DNA of 64,000 bases from Cunninghamia lanceolata. Lineage: Eukaryota; Streptophyta; Pinopsida; Cupressales; Cupressaceae. A program made the position numbers and the translations under genes. The notes beneath the pieces were generated by a model. The model searched no databases, was not told the origin of the DNA, and was given only the letters and a program-made list of their open reading frames with translations. Shown here in pieces: positions 12,179 through 24,998 of the stretch (its first letter is position 1; each line of letters opens with the position of its first letter). Location of the stretch: contig BSBN01000213.1 of the NCBI GenBank assembly GCA_027924645.1, positions 33,048,501-33,112,500 of the forward strand, read 5' to 3'.

Positions 12179-15091
12179 TGTAAAGTCTAAAAATATCACT
12201 TACTAAAAGTAACCAATGAAAAGCAACTAAATCCAAATATAGAAAGAGAATCATTCCATTAACATGGATTTCCATAATTGCACAAAGATTTGCAAGATCT
12301 ATAATAAGTAAAGTGCATCAACAAGCACATGGAGGAAATAATATTACATCTTTTCAATTGTTCCAAATACATCAATAATCCATCCATAATACATCAGTGA
12401 GAAGTACATTATCGAGTCAATGAATTTTTGATCTCCAAAATAGTGAAGTTACTATAAGTGACAAGAGTGTTTTATTTCAATACCATAATTTCAACTATAC
12501 CTATGCATTTATAATGGTAAGACATCAATGAAACAAATATATATTAAAGTAAGCACATTCCCATTATCTAAAAGGAAATTATAACTTTATTTGTGAAATT
12601 TTTCACATAGCTAAGTAAGATCCAATTGAATAAACAAACAAGATTAAAATGTGATGAGTTTCTATGTTGGCCAAAGTGGCATCTACTCTATTAAGTGTTT
12701 GGCACCATAGTTTCTACCTGAACCATGTTATACCTTTTATTTCAATTAAGATAACAAAATTCATTGGTTTAAATACAAGCCAACTATGATATGTAAAAGT
12801 TAAGGAAAAACATACATCAAGGCTGAAGGAAATAAAGCAAGGGTAGCTCAGCATGCTATGTGCATTTTTGAGGAGCATCAAGCAATGATTTAGCACTTAT
12901 CTAGGGGCGAAGCTATCATACAGTTTTAATAAATAATCAAACACACAGTCACATAGATGTTTCAACGGGGATTGCAGCCTTTCCCCAGGCAGAGAGGAAA
13001 CGAAACACCAGTGCCCGACGCTCTACAGAGAGTTCAATGATTTAGATGGCAGATTGATATTATCAAGTCATTTTTGAGCATAGAATAGTGTGTGGGTCAG
13101 ATTTGAATAAAATTTAGGATTACACAAAATTTGAGCATTGATTAGATCGATTGGTTTGAAGAAATAACAAAGAACTTCAAGTGTAAAGCTTAGTGTTGAG
13201 TTGAAAAGGATGATGACAATATGGTCACAGCTAATATAAAGAGAAATCTTCAATTGAAAGGCTGCTATAGAAAGTTGGAGAAATGTCTTTTTGCAAGTAA
13301 AATTCTTATGGTTCGTTGAGGAAACTATAAAAGTTTAACAGAACCAACTACATAAAAGATAATTTTTTGTCGATTAGAATATACATGATAATTTATTATT
13401 GGAGCAAACCTCTAAGGAAGTCATAGGTAAAAAATCAAAACATAGAGATGCCACTCCGATACTCTAAGATCCACAGATAAGAGAATAAATCATTTGGAAA
13501 AATGACTTCAAGGCCAATTATGGTAGCTGCAGTTGTAACTGAGGATTCTAAAGATATCACTACACATTGAATGGTGTTGAAGGATCTGAAGTGTAATAAG
13601 TAAAGTAATAATAATAAAATAAAAAGGGAAGAGTTGGCGTTAAACTGGACGATTCATCTCTATATTTTCCTAACTGAATCTCCAGGTCATATAAGACTGA
13701 CCTTAAGGAATCAAGTATAATTTTCAAGGGAAGAAATGATCAAATCTAAACAAGGCGACATAGGAGAATAGCTATCAATTTTTAGAGATTGCTTATCCAA
13801 TGACCTCTGCGGTAGTGTGTGCTACAAAAATTGTAATCAAGAAGACTTAAAGGAGACATAACACTGGTTTAAGAAGGTAAAAGGCAACGATATAAAGGGA
13901 GAAGTGATGCAATTCTCATAACACAAAACACAATAATTTTTATGTTCAATCTGATAAAATCATCAAATGATGATAGAAAGACATAAAGCTTATTTAGATA
14001 TGACACTAACACAAATTAACACCGGTGGACTATGAATCCGTTGTCTTATGACCGAATAAGAACCTTATACCATATGAAACTATTAAATTTGAAAAAAAGA
14101 ATACTTGTAATCCCACGTTGCTAAATGATCCTTGCTTCCCTTCTCCTCTCAAATTTTTCTTATCAGCTATGCGTCATACTGTCTGCTCTTCTCTACTGCA
14201 TGCCTTCCTCTTAACAAAGATTTCCTCTGTTTTAATCTTGCTGTTTCTATATTTTTTTACCTCTAGATTTTTACTTTTCTTTCTTGTTTTCTTCTATTTT
14301 GTTTTTTAATTTTCTTTCTATCTTTTTGTTTTACTTTATTCCATTTTTGTTTTCTTTTCTAATGTTTGCTTTATTTCTATTCTTTTTGTTATATTCTATC
14401 TTTTAATTTTGTCATTATCTTAGGTTTGTCTTATTTGTCACCATTTAATAAATAATTTATTCTACAAAATGAATGGATATTATTTCAAACAAATGAAAAA
14501 AAAAAATCTATTTATTTAATCATTTCTAATTTACCCCAAAACAATAAATAAGTAATTTATTCTAAAAGAAAAATCACTTTCTTTCACAGAGTTTAATAAA
14601 ATAAATATACTATTTAAATTTATTCTAATCCAATAAAAGATATTTGGATTTAACTAGAAATCATTAATTGTATCTAAAGCAAGCATAACTGAGTTAATTT
14701 AACATGTGCAATAAGTCAATTAATTAACATAAGTTCAATCATGAAATGATAAGATGCAAATGAGATGCAACTAAGTGCTAATGTGTGCAACCTAGAGTCT
14801 CTCTCCATTGCAACCGTGCCAGGTGGTTAAGTCACCTCTTCCTTAACCATACTCTTGTCTTCGACAACCTGCCAACATTAAACTCAATTTTCCCATTAAT
14901 AGGTTAGTGACTAATCCATAGCTGAAGCATAGCCGAAGCATTGTACATTTTCATTATTTTCTAATTGTATATTTGAATTTTAAAAAGAATCAATAATCAT
15001 CCACTTTGATCCATAACATAATCATAAATAAACATTCATCAGTTCTAATTATAGTCAAGTTCAAAAAACATAACAGTTTGAGACTTGACAT
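12179..15091 (-). repeat. Chromovirus LTR, middle copy shared by two internal regions
   Basis: About 2913 bp, aligned to 4614-7513 along its full length. It is the 5' LTR of the internal region to its left (primer site at 12165-12176) and the 3' LTR of the truncated internal region to its right (polypurine-like run at 15092-15106). Sharing one LTR between two internal regions is the mark of recombination between neighbouring or nested copies. Confidence 0.85.
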
Positions 15092-15239
15092 CCTTCCCGA
15101 ATTGGAAGAGATATCATCGCAATGTCTTATTACACACGTCAAACATAAAAGTCTTAAACTACTTAATAACAATGCATCAACTAAGTCATAATTATGTAGA
15201 AATTAAATGAGTTTATGCTAATTTTTCAAATGAGGAAAA

Positions 15240-16887
15240 GCTCTGTCAATATCATCAACATTCTCCTAGGTGGCATTATCCACCGAATATTGGTTCCACT
15301 GAACCTTATACTACACAACATCTCGGTTTCACAACTTAACGTTGTGCCTCTCCAAAATTTGGGTGGGCTCCACCAACACCACCCCTAGATCCTGAGCCTG
15401 TAATGCAAGCCAATCAAGAATATGTGTAGCATCTAGGTGATACGACTTAAGAAAAGATACATGGAAGACATTATAGATTCAGGATAGAGCCGGTAGTAGA
15501 GCAAGCCTATATGCAACCGAATTAATTACTTCCAAAACATCAAATGGTCCAACATATTTGGGGGCAAGCTTGGAAGCCTTGGCAAATGAAATGGAACTTT
15601 TCTAAGGCCAAACTCTCAAGAAAATGTTGTCTCCTACTGAGAACTGTCTGAAGGTTCTATTCTTATCTGTGTAACTCTTCTGTGGTCTGAAGCTTGTTTC
15701 AGTTTTTGCTTAATCAACTTCATCTCATCCTCCATTTCTTTCAATATCTCTGGTCCAATTACTATCCTATCTTCCACCTTATCCCAACTGATAGGTGTGC
15801 AACATTTGTGCCCATATAGAGCTTCAAAAGGTGCCATTCCTAAGGAGGCATAATATGAATTATTATATGCAAACTCCACTAAGGGAAGGTACTCCTCTCA
15901 CTTATACTATTGGTCCATGCAATAAATCCTTAGGAGATCCTCCACCACCTGATTCACCCTCTCCGTCTGACCATCAGTATAGGGATGATAGGCTGAAATG
16001 AAGTTCAATTTAGTCCCCAATGATGCATTCAATGTCGTTCAGAATCTAGAAGTCATGTGAGTGCTGCAATCAGAGATGATCATCTCTGGCACTCCACACA
16101 AACAGAAAATTTCCCACACAAACTTTTTGGCTCAGATTAAAGATCCATCTTTGAGATTCCCAAGATTAAAGTGAGCCACTTTTGTCAATTTATCCACAAC
16201 AACCAATATGACATCATGTCGATTCTTGATCATGGGCAACCCCTGAATAAAATCGATACTGATTACCTACCACTTATACTTTGGAACACTGTGCAGGTAT
16301 AAAAGTCCTGGCGGATGCACATGCTCAGCCTTAACTCGCTGGCATTCTAAACATTGGGCTACAAATTCAGTAACATCCTTCTTGAGTCCTAACTAGAAGT
16401 ACAAGGGTCTTAGTCATTCTATCATTTTTGTCACACCGGGGTGCCCTGCATATGGTGCATTATGAAATTCCTTGAGTACTAGCTTCCTCAACTCCCCCGA
16501 GTCAGGAACATACATCCATCCTTGATACTTCAATAGTCCATCTATCTCAATCATATATCCATCAAACCTTTGATAAGAGGAATCCCGCTCTAAGGCTTGT
16601 TTCACTCTATCATAATGTTCATCTTTTGGTAGAGCCTGAATCACCTGTTGCTTGAAATTTGATCTTACAGTGAGGATATATGCAAGATGTCTCCTCCTAC
16701 TAAGGGCATCTACTACTTTGTTTTCCTTTCCCTTTATATATTCGATCCCAAAATCATACTCACTCAAAAACTCCAACCATCTTCTCTATCGAGCATTTAG
16801 ATTGGGTTGAGTGAAGATGTACTTAAGCCCCAAATGGTATGTTTTCAATTCTAAGGGCTTCCCTAGAAGGCAATGTCTCCACATTTG
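15240..16887 (-). pseudogene. Truncated second chromovirus pol (RNase H to chromodomain)
   Basis: This repeats the content of 7640-9330 with many differences. Visible pieces include 16414-16776 (GIEYIKGKENKVVDALSRRR, then the integrase zinc-region start HNAPYAGHPG with both histidines) and 15634-15879 (integrase core FAYNNSYYASLGMAPFEALYG). Broken chromodomain codons follow toward 15240. The copy ends abruptly at 16887 inside RNase H (the MWRHC region), where an unrelated gypsy protease sequence begins. The first 5' LTR, gag, protease and RT of this copy are missing. Confidence 0.8.
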
Positions 16888-17160
16888 AAAATCTTGTGTT
16901 GGTTGAGATGGCGGATAAGCTAGGGTTGAAGAGAATGGTTCACTTGAGCCCCTATATCGTGTCTTGGTTGTACAAGGAACATCACATTATGGTGAAGGAT
17001 TAGTGCCTGATGAGTTTTAACATCAAATAATAAAATAATGAGGTGGTGTGTGACGTCATGCCCATGGATGTCTTCCATGTACTCTTAGGGAGGCCTTGGC
17101 AATTTGACAGAGAGGTAGTACATGATGGTTAGGTGAGCTACAATCTTATTAAAGATCGAA
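16888..17160 (+). pseudogene. Ty3/gypsy protease fragment (right part of a split host element)
   Basis: The plus strand reads NLVLVEMADKLGLKR, then SPYIVSWLYKEHH and, after a stop and frame change, VVCDVMPMDVFHVLLGRPWQ followed by FDREVVHDG. This is the C-terminal half of a plant gypsy aspartic protease; the DSG/DGG active-site loop that should come just before the first residues is missing at the junction. Together with the gag fragment at 4214-4613 it suggests an older gypsy element interrupted by the chromovirus array, with sequence lost at the right junction. Confidence 0.65.
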
Positions 17161-18239
17161 TCCTTTAAAGAGTCCAAATAAATAATTTAAAGTATATACT
17201 CATTTTTGATGATCACAAAAGAGATCTTGAGTGGGAAAGAGAGAAGTGAAGTGGAGGTTGCAATTGTTGAATGTGTCATAGTGGAAGATGTGGTACTAGT
17301 GGTGGAGTTACATATAAAATTTGGTCAAATTGAAAAAATAAGTTTGGATAAATTTTCCTTTGAAGATGAGGAAGAGTGATTAGAAGGTTCAAGGAGCGAT
17401 CATAATTGATGTAAGTACAAAAGTTGCTAGACAATAAAAGGATGACTTGAGAAGGATTGGTGCAGGAGCACCCCTTCAACAGGATTAAGATGCACAAGAG
17501 GGAGAAAAATAAGTTTTAACATATATTTTGACATTTCATGTTACCTGGTAGCATTTGTATGTCACTAACTAATGTGACATTTTATGTTGGCATTTCCTGT
17601 TTGTAAACATCAAACTTTACATTTCAGACATCTCGGGTCTTGTGAAGGGTTATACAATGTGTCTAGTCATTAGGAGTTTTGCTGTCTTAAGCAAAACATA
17701 TGTCATGGGATTAATTAGGGTTTCTATTAATAATCTTGGTTAATTCAAAATCCCGCAGATCAAAATCCTGAAAACAGAGGTGACGGGGTTAACAAAAATA
17801 GGGAGAGATGGTCTAGAGAGGCGGTCTTTTTTTTTCATTTTGTTCTGAAACTGAAAAAATGTAAGGAACTGAAAAGAGGAAATAGAAATTCCACAAATTG
17901 TCTTTTGAAAGGTCTGAATTCTATGTAAATCCCTTGTATATTAAATTACTCTGTATATTGTCTGTATAGGATTGTTGTTATATTAACTTTAATTCTTCTG
18001 CGGTCGAGATGCTCAATTAAATCCATTTCACAGGTGGACTTCAGTGAAATCTGTGGAATGAAGTATTGATATTAGTTTCTGTTTGTTTTCTCTTGTTCAA
18101 TAAGTATGGCAGAATAGAAATCATGAAATGTATGTCTGATATAGTCTTTGAACATACCACACCTGCTGCGAGTCTCATTCTGTGTATGCATAGTGGAAAG
18201 TGACAGTTTGTGTATATATCATATTGGCATATCAAAGAG
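17161..18239. other. Retroelement 3' region and LTR-like stretch
   Basis: To about 17515 the plus strand still gives short gag-pol-like peptide pieces with E/K-rich composition. From about 17520 on there is no coding potential. The run with a T-rich tract (17825-17840) and repeated TGTATA-type steps near 17930-17970 resembles the transcribed part of a plant LTR, but I could not pair it with a second copy in the window. Confidence 0.3.
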
Positions 18240-18960
18240 ACATTGGTGTGAGATGAACCATCGGAGAGTGTATAGAAGGTTTCACCAATAGAGGCAGTCT
18301 TGCCGACGAAGGGGATATCGGCATGAGATATGCCATCGGTGGAGAAGTTAAAAGTGTCGCTGATAGTCATAGTCTAGCCGACAGTGGAACCCGGCATTAG
18401 TAGTATCGGTGAGACAATAGAGTTCGGTATGAGTTGCCCATCGGCCTAAGGAAGTGTATCGGTGGAGTGGCTTTAGGTTGGACCGACGGTGGAGGTCTGG
18501 CCGACGAAGGGGTTGACAAAGAGTTTCAGAGTGACAAGTAGCATCGGCAGAGGGAGTGAAATCTTCGCCGATAGTTCAATGTCTTGGCGATATAGGATTT
18601 TGGCATCGGAGTGAAGTGGAGCATCGGGGAGACTTTCTGCGGCTAGACCGACATTGTAAGTGTTGCCGAAAAGCAACCTAGTCAATAGGGGTGACCGATA
18701 GCGAAGGTAATGGGAACCTATTTAGTAGGTTAGAGTGATAACATATCGGTGTGAGTCTTGGCTTTGGTGAGCAAGGAAAAAGCTAGGCCGATAACAAGTG
18801 TCTGGCCGATGAATACAACGGTATCGGCGAGAGAGAGACCGTCAGAAAGAAAGAATGAGGGAAGGCCGACAAGGCAGGTCAGGCTGATAAGGATAAAGAA
18901 GCTTATGTCGCTAAGACATTGAAAGTGTCTTGCCGATATTGACAAAAACAAACATTTTGC
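18240..18960. repeat. TCGG/CCGA-rich degenerate repeat tract
   Basis: Roughly two dozen copies of GCCGA/ACCGA or ATCGG/TTCGG-type cores are scattered over about 700 bp in an otherwise CG-poor window. They recur every few tens of bases within loosely similar contexts (for example CATCGGTGGAG, GCCGACGAAGGGG and TATCGGCG). No open frame is maintained. It may be a decayed minisatellite or the regulatory part of an LTR. Confidence 0.5.
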
Positions 18961-21900
18961 ACGTTTCTGCTGAAGACCTCTGCATCAAGGATAGTGGCAC
19001 AAAATGTATAGAACCAAAGAAATGTCCAATAGAATTCCTAGGAAAGGAAGGGATATAAATACTTGGTGTGTTATATAAGAATGAGAAACATACTATGTGA
19101 CAACAAATGTTGTTAGGTGCTACTCAATATAAGATATTGTTCAATTGGGATGTTTTGAAGGTAGAAAACAAATAAGAAAATGTTAGGAAGGGTTATTCAT
19201 TGGCGAGCATGCTCACAATATCTAGTTGGGAAAAGTGTGTAGTGACAATGTAGAAGTAAGGAGGACACCACAAGGACTATTACATAGAGGATTTGTTGAA
19301 AACTTGGAAGTTAGAATCACTCAAAGGATGCTTAAAGAATATTAACACAGAGGAAAAGAGAAAAAAATAATGCACTAACCATGATGGTAGTGCATGACAC
19401 TATAATGAGTTTTTGATAGCTAAAACTTGTTCTAGATAACACTTGTGAAAGGACAGAAGAATAATTCTTACAACACTATTTGAAGATACTATGGTGCAGT
19501 TGGAGTTGTCAAGTTCTACACAAAATAATAAGTAGATAAAGTGGAGATTAGATGAGACCCCATAAGGAGATAGTCAAACAAGGGATAGTGGAACATAGGA
19601 AGATTGAAGTTTCTTAACGGAGTGAAACTAGGCTCTAAAATGTTTGGTAGAAGCATTGGTTGAAGGCACCAAGGTATAGATGAGAAAGGCACTGAAGTAG
19701 TCCAAGCATGTGGACTTGTCCCCTAGTAGTTTATTGATAATAAGGACTTCAATTGTGATTAGCTAGATTGAGGTTGTTTACTAGAAGATATCTAGAATAT
19801 GGCAATTTGGGTAATTGATTAATGCCCAAATAAAGGATGCACTAAAGAAGAAGGTAATGGAAGATGTGGTAGTAGTGGTAAGAAGTGTTCTTAAGGAGTT
19901 CCAATTTTGAATTTGAAAGGTACATGAAGATAGAGCAGCAACACTCAATAAACAAAAAATTGGTGAAGATATGTTGGGTAATAAATGTAGGAGTCTTATG
20001 ATAGTATATATTACTGGAAGGAAGGAGTAGCTAAAGGTAAAATCTACTTCAATTCAAAACTCAAAGAGGTTCCTTAGAGGGAGCAATAGAGGTTATTTAT
20101 TTTCTAAACTTAGGGGAACTAGAAGGGTGTGTTTAGGGAAGTATTGACAAGGTTTCAATTGGGGGGAACCTAGGTGCTTGTGTTGAAGGAAAGAGAAGAA
20201 TATTCTATAGCAATAAAAAATTAGAAAAGGTAATTAGAGGAGTTTGATAGGTTAAGAAGAATTTCAGTCCTTAAGGAGGGGAGAGAAGTGTAGAAGGGCC
20301 AAAATTTGGTTGAGGAAACATTCCCTAGCTCTTATCCTAAGATTTAGAACAAACAAAGGAATAAATACTGTAATGCCATAGGCATATGTGCCTTCTATGT
20401 GCGATGCAGTTTTGTACCAAATATTTTATAATATTTGATGATGTTTTCTATTATTAATTTGATACTAATATTATATATTTTGATATACATATATGTGTTA
20501 TTATTTTAAGATTAATCTTGTATAGTTCTTTCAGCTTCACTATTTTCATTTAGATGACATGCTGATTGGGTTAATTATGTGGTTTTGCATGATTGCTTAG
20601 ATAAATGATTAAACTACATTTAATTATGTATTGCTTTTACTATTATGATGATGTCATAATTGAAATGTTTGTGAAAATGTGGATTATATGATGTTGGTTG
20701 ATTTTACTTATGCTTTGACTATTGTTACATATTGGGTAGATGCACATAATGTTTGACTTGATCGTATAGGTAGAGTAAAATCCTAATGGTAGTAAATTAG
20801 AGACAAAATACATGGTTGTTTGAATCTATTGACTCATCATACTTGTTTAAAGTAAATGACATGTCTCATATGAAACTTGTAAAACAATTATCTAAATCAA
20901 TTATGATTTTGGATCCTTGTGTTGGCCTAATAACATATTTGCATTCTCATGTGTTTTTAATTATTTCCTCATGTGCATATTAGTTGATATGAGTGAAATT
21001 GATTTCATAATCTTAGAGAAATGTCACATGCACTTGAATTTATAAGGGGGGAGTTTGGAATTAAAAAGGGAAAATTAAAGGTGTTTAAAAATGTTATATT
21101 AGCTTTATTTATGCAAAAAGGAGTCTCTTAGTATAGAGGGGTGGGCCTCAAGATCCCACATGGTTAGGTGTTGTTGATCACCATTGGGATTGTGTGATAG
21201 ATCATGGTGACACTTCTTGTAGATAATGCAGGGATCTCATCTCTTCTTCATTGTTGCATTTGGATATGTTGTAATTGTGATTGTTGGAGGATGTTTGTAA
21301 AGACCCAAAAGAGTTTTAATTGTATAGTTATCTCATCTCAGTGTTGGATTGTATTCCATCCATGTTTAGGATGTAAATGCTACTTTGCAATTGCTAGCAA
21401 GGAAGTGGTGTAGACTAATGATTTGAGCCTAAGTTATTTGAGTGTTGTATTTATACCCCAGTGTTAGTGATGTGAGGAAGATGAGAGCTTATGCGGTGAG
21501 TTACAGAAGTTTGCAACATGAAACAACAATAGAAATTAACAATATGCATACATTCACATATGCATTATATCCCATAACACATTATATATCCATGAGATCA
21601 TCATATGGTATATTATATTCATCACATATATAAAGTCCATCATACATCAGTCTATATATACATTCCTATTACATTCATATCTCACTTTTGCTGTTACATA
21701 TCCTTCTTACATTTGTCTTATCTTCCTCTTCTTATCTTTTCTTACATATCTCCTATCTATTGTACATTTTACATCTTTGAGCCTTACATATACCTAGTAT
21801 AAGTATATCAAGAAGTGTGTCTATTGTACATATTATGACCTTGGATGTGTTGATGGTTAGCTAAGTGTGTCGCATTTCCTTTGTATTGGATGTATCTTGT

Positions 21901-23400
21901 TGTAAACTTAGCTCTATCTTGCCAAAATAATCCCCCCTTTAAAATGATGTCTTGTCCTCATGACATCCTAGCTCTGTTTGCCAAAAGTTATGAAATTTTT
22001 GAGCTAGATTTTGCAAAATTGACTCACAAATTCAAAATTGGGAAGGTACCTTATCTTCATGGAAATATATGTTTGTAGGTCGCCTTTAGCTATGTATATA
22101 TGTGTTTTCCCACTATATAATTTCATGTTGCAACAATTTTATTTGGCCTTTAATGGTTAATAGAATATTTTTCCCATCTTCTATAGTATTTGGGATATGA
22201 ATTGTGGTGGTAAATTTGACATCCTTTGTTAATAAGACTATTACATGTGTAAGTTGTAGGTTGATCATTTATGTAAGCTTCTTAATTTTTTCCTTAACCT
22301 CTCCCTTTGATCTTGTACTTGCTAACATTGATTATGGAGGTTTTCAATTTGGACTCTAAGGCTCCCATACAAGTCCTTAGCATTATAGGAAGTAGATGCC
22401 TACATTATATTATGTTCAATGTTGTCCATTTACCATACATCAATAACCATGTAATAATGTCTATTTAATTTGAAATCACACATGATTTCTAATAAAATTA
22501 TCACTATGGGTAAATCCCCGATCTAATGTCCTTTGGGCCTAATTAATCATGTTGGTTTATGGTTTATATATGTTTTTAATGCTCTATTATTATATTAGAA
22601 ATAATTTGGATTCATGAATGGTTGTTGTCATGATTGGAAATTATACTTAGTTGTATGTTGCATTGTCACATCTTGAGTAAATAATGGATGCATATGAGAA
22701 GTAGATTTTGGTGAAATTGGATATTGATATCTTATGAATTTTATGAAAGGCATTTTATAGCTTAAAATACTTATAAATAAATGTTTTAAACAATTTTGTA
22801 ACAACTTGTAAATTAAAAAAGTTATGCCTTGTTTAGTGTAGGTTGCTTAGGCTTAACCCTTCACTTGTATTAGGTCTTGTGCCCTTCCTTTTTATCATGT
22901 GGGGTAACCTTATGTTTGGGTTTAGTTTTGTTGGGGGTCCTCCATTTTTCCTTATAATCAATTTTTATTCTTTCAAGAACCTCACCATCCATTCTAGGCC
23001 CTATTCTCTATCTAAAATTGCCTCTTTGGTTGCATGGGTGATTTAACTAGTAACATGGGTGATTTGGGGGTAGCCAAGGTGATTCCAACTAGCAATAGGG
23101 GTAATTTGGAAATAATGGATAGTTGCCTATGTTTTTTAGAAAATTTTTCTATAGAAGAGTTGTACCTCAAGGTTTGTTCTTCCTTCCCATCATCTTGGTT
23201 TGAGGTGTTGGAATATTCTTGTCATATTTTTTTATGAGAGTTGATTCTTGTGTTCCTAGGTGCACTTGGTTGGCCTCTACCAAGACCTAGGTGAGTTGTC
23301 ACATCTCTCTTGCAACCAACTACTCATGGCTTATTTGAGAGGGGTTTTGGATGTCATGAATCCATTACTTGGGTGTTTGTTGTGGGCTTAAATGTGGGAA
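18961..23400. other. Gene-free, strongly decayed sequence
   Basis: I found no defensible genes. The section 19080-20340 is purine-rich on the plus strand with short open pieces and may be long-dead retroelement coding sequence. The section 21440-21800 is AT-rich with TATA-type simple sequence. Short open frames at 21204-21413, 21881-22078 and 22843-23237 lack any recognisable motif and have codon content like the surrounding non-coding DNA. Confidence 0.4.
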
Positions 23401-24993
23401 AGGTGTGTTGGTGTCCAGATTTTCTGATCACTAAATTTGCAAAATCCTAAGTCCTATACCTCCTTGGTATCCCTACTTTGCCCATCAATTATATCTGATC
23501 GAAAATATCTTCTATGGGCCCCCATCCGAAAAGACCATGTTGAAAAAATTCTAATTCCTTCATGAAAATCCTCTAAGTGTTTGCCTCCAATATGTTTGCA
23601 TTTTGGTAGGTTCACCAGTTTGTGAACCTGCTAAAAGCTCAGAATGCCTTGTGTTTCAATGTTTCAATACGTTCACGAACTCGCAAGCCTACCAAAAATG
23701 GTTCATTGGTTCATGGTTCGCTGGTTTGTATTTTGTCCAAAACACCAAAGGAAAGAGGAAAAGGAGAAAGACTAAGTGAAGGAAGACATGTTTCAATTAG
23801 TTCATCAATTCGTGAACTAGCCAAATCATTGAAAGAGGAAGATGGAAGAGTTTGCAAGAAAGAGAAAAAAATGAAGAAATGTTTTGGAAAGTTCGTAAGT
23901 TCATGAACTTGCCAAAATGTTGAAAGAGGAAGAAAAGATGACAAATGAAGAAAAAAAAGAAATGTTGAAAAGGTGAAGAGAAAGGAAAATGAAACGAAAA
24001 ATTGTTTCAGTGAATTTGTAAGTTCACAAACTTGCCAAAATGTTGAAAAGGTTCATTAGTTCGCCAAAGTGTTGAATTGCTAAAAGAGAAGGAAAATAAA
24101 TAACAAAATAACAAGGATGGAATGGTTTGCTAGTTTGCCAAAGTGCCGAAACACCAAAATAGATAAGTAATGAATAAACAAAGATGGGTTTTCAATGGTT
24201 TCAATAGTTCGCAAATCTCTAGTTTCACCAAAAGTTTTTAAAAGTTAATGTAACATGTTTTAAAAATGTGTTTTTTGTGGGTTCTCCAGTTTAATGTTTT
24301 CCTATGCCTAGGATTCCATCATTGCAATGAAGATGAAGTATAGGTAGGTGGGGGAGTAGGTGCAATTGAATGTTGATGTTACTAAGGTTAGTATCGTAGG
24401 TGATTCCTACCCAAATGCAGTAGTGGAAAATAGTGCTATATATACATGATTAGAAGATGTATTTGTTGTTGGTCGCTGAACCAATTTTTTGGAGGTGCAG
24501 GATCTCATGGTTATTTTAGGGAATCAAGAAAAGAAAATGTATAAGTTGCAAATGAAGAAATGCATTTGATTCAATGTAGGAAGGATCCTCAATCTACATC
24601 TGTACGTAGTGGTATGTCTCCATGGTAGTTCTATAACAACTTAGGGGAATGTATATTTGTAGATACATGGTCTCTTTCACCACACTTGCTAGTGTGAATG
24701 TAATTGAGATTTGATAATGTGTGAAAACATTTAATTTAATACAAAATCCTTTATAGTAGTCTTTCCTTTTTTGCATATGGGTTGTTGCATTTTTTTTGTT
24801 TTGGACCACTAAGTATGTCCATTGTATGTGGGATGTATTATTTTCAATATGTATGCAAATGCGCATCTGGTTCTGTTGATATTTTACTAGATGCATCTTC
24901 TTCCTCTTTGTTGCCCAATGGAGTAGGCACTAGTCCATATTGGGGAAGGATCAATCATCTTTCATTTAATAAACCCTCATCCTGTTAGCAATA

Positions 24994-24998
24994 GGATT
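24994..24998. repeat. Target duplication of element A, left
   Basis: GGATT, matching GGAGT at 32321-32325 with one change. The uninterrupted sister LTR shows GGAGT at the same place, so the left copy carries the mutation. Confidence 0.8.

Larger units (their letters stand above)
4614..16887 (-). mobile_element. Chromovirus (Ty3/gypsy) array: LTR, internal, LTR, truncated second internal
   Basis: Read on the minus strand, the order is: partial internal region (16887-15092), LTR (15091-12179), full internal region (12178-7514) and LTR (7513-4614). The two LTRs are about 2.9 kb each and align along their whole length; both start TGTAAAGTC on the plus strand and end in TGACA. A primer site for initiator-Met tRNA (12165-12176) and a polypurine tract (7514-7528) mark the internal region. 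Gag, protease, RT, RNase H, integrase and a chromodomain-like tail are all present but broken. The truncated second internal region shares the middle LTR, so this is a tandem rather than a simple insertion. No target duplication can be found because the right end is truncated. Confidence 0.85.

Noticed and set aside
18240..18960. CRISPR-like array in the TCGG/CCGA tract
   Set aside because: The repeats are short, irregular and degenerate with no constant repeat-spacer spacing, and the DNA is plant nuclear.
21540..21800. AT-rich stretch as a replication origin or matrix attachment site
   Set aside because: AT content alone is not evidence, and similar composition occurs throughout the window.
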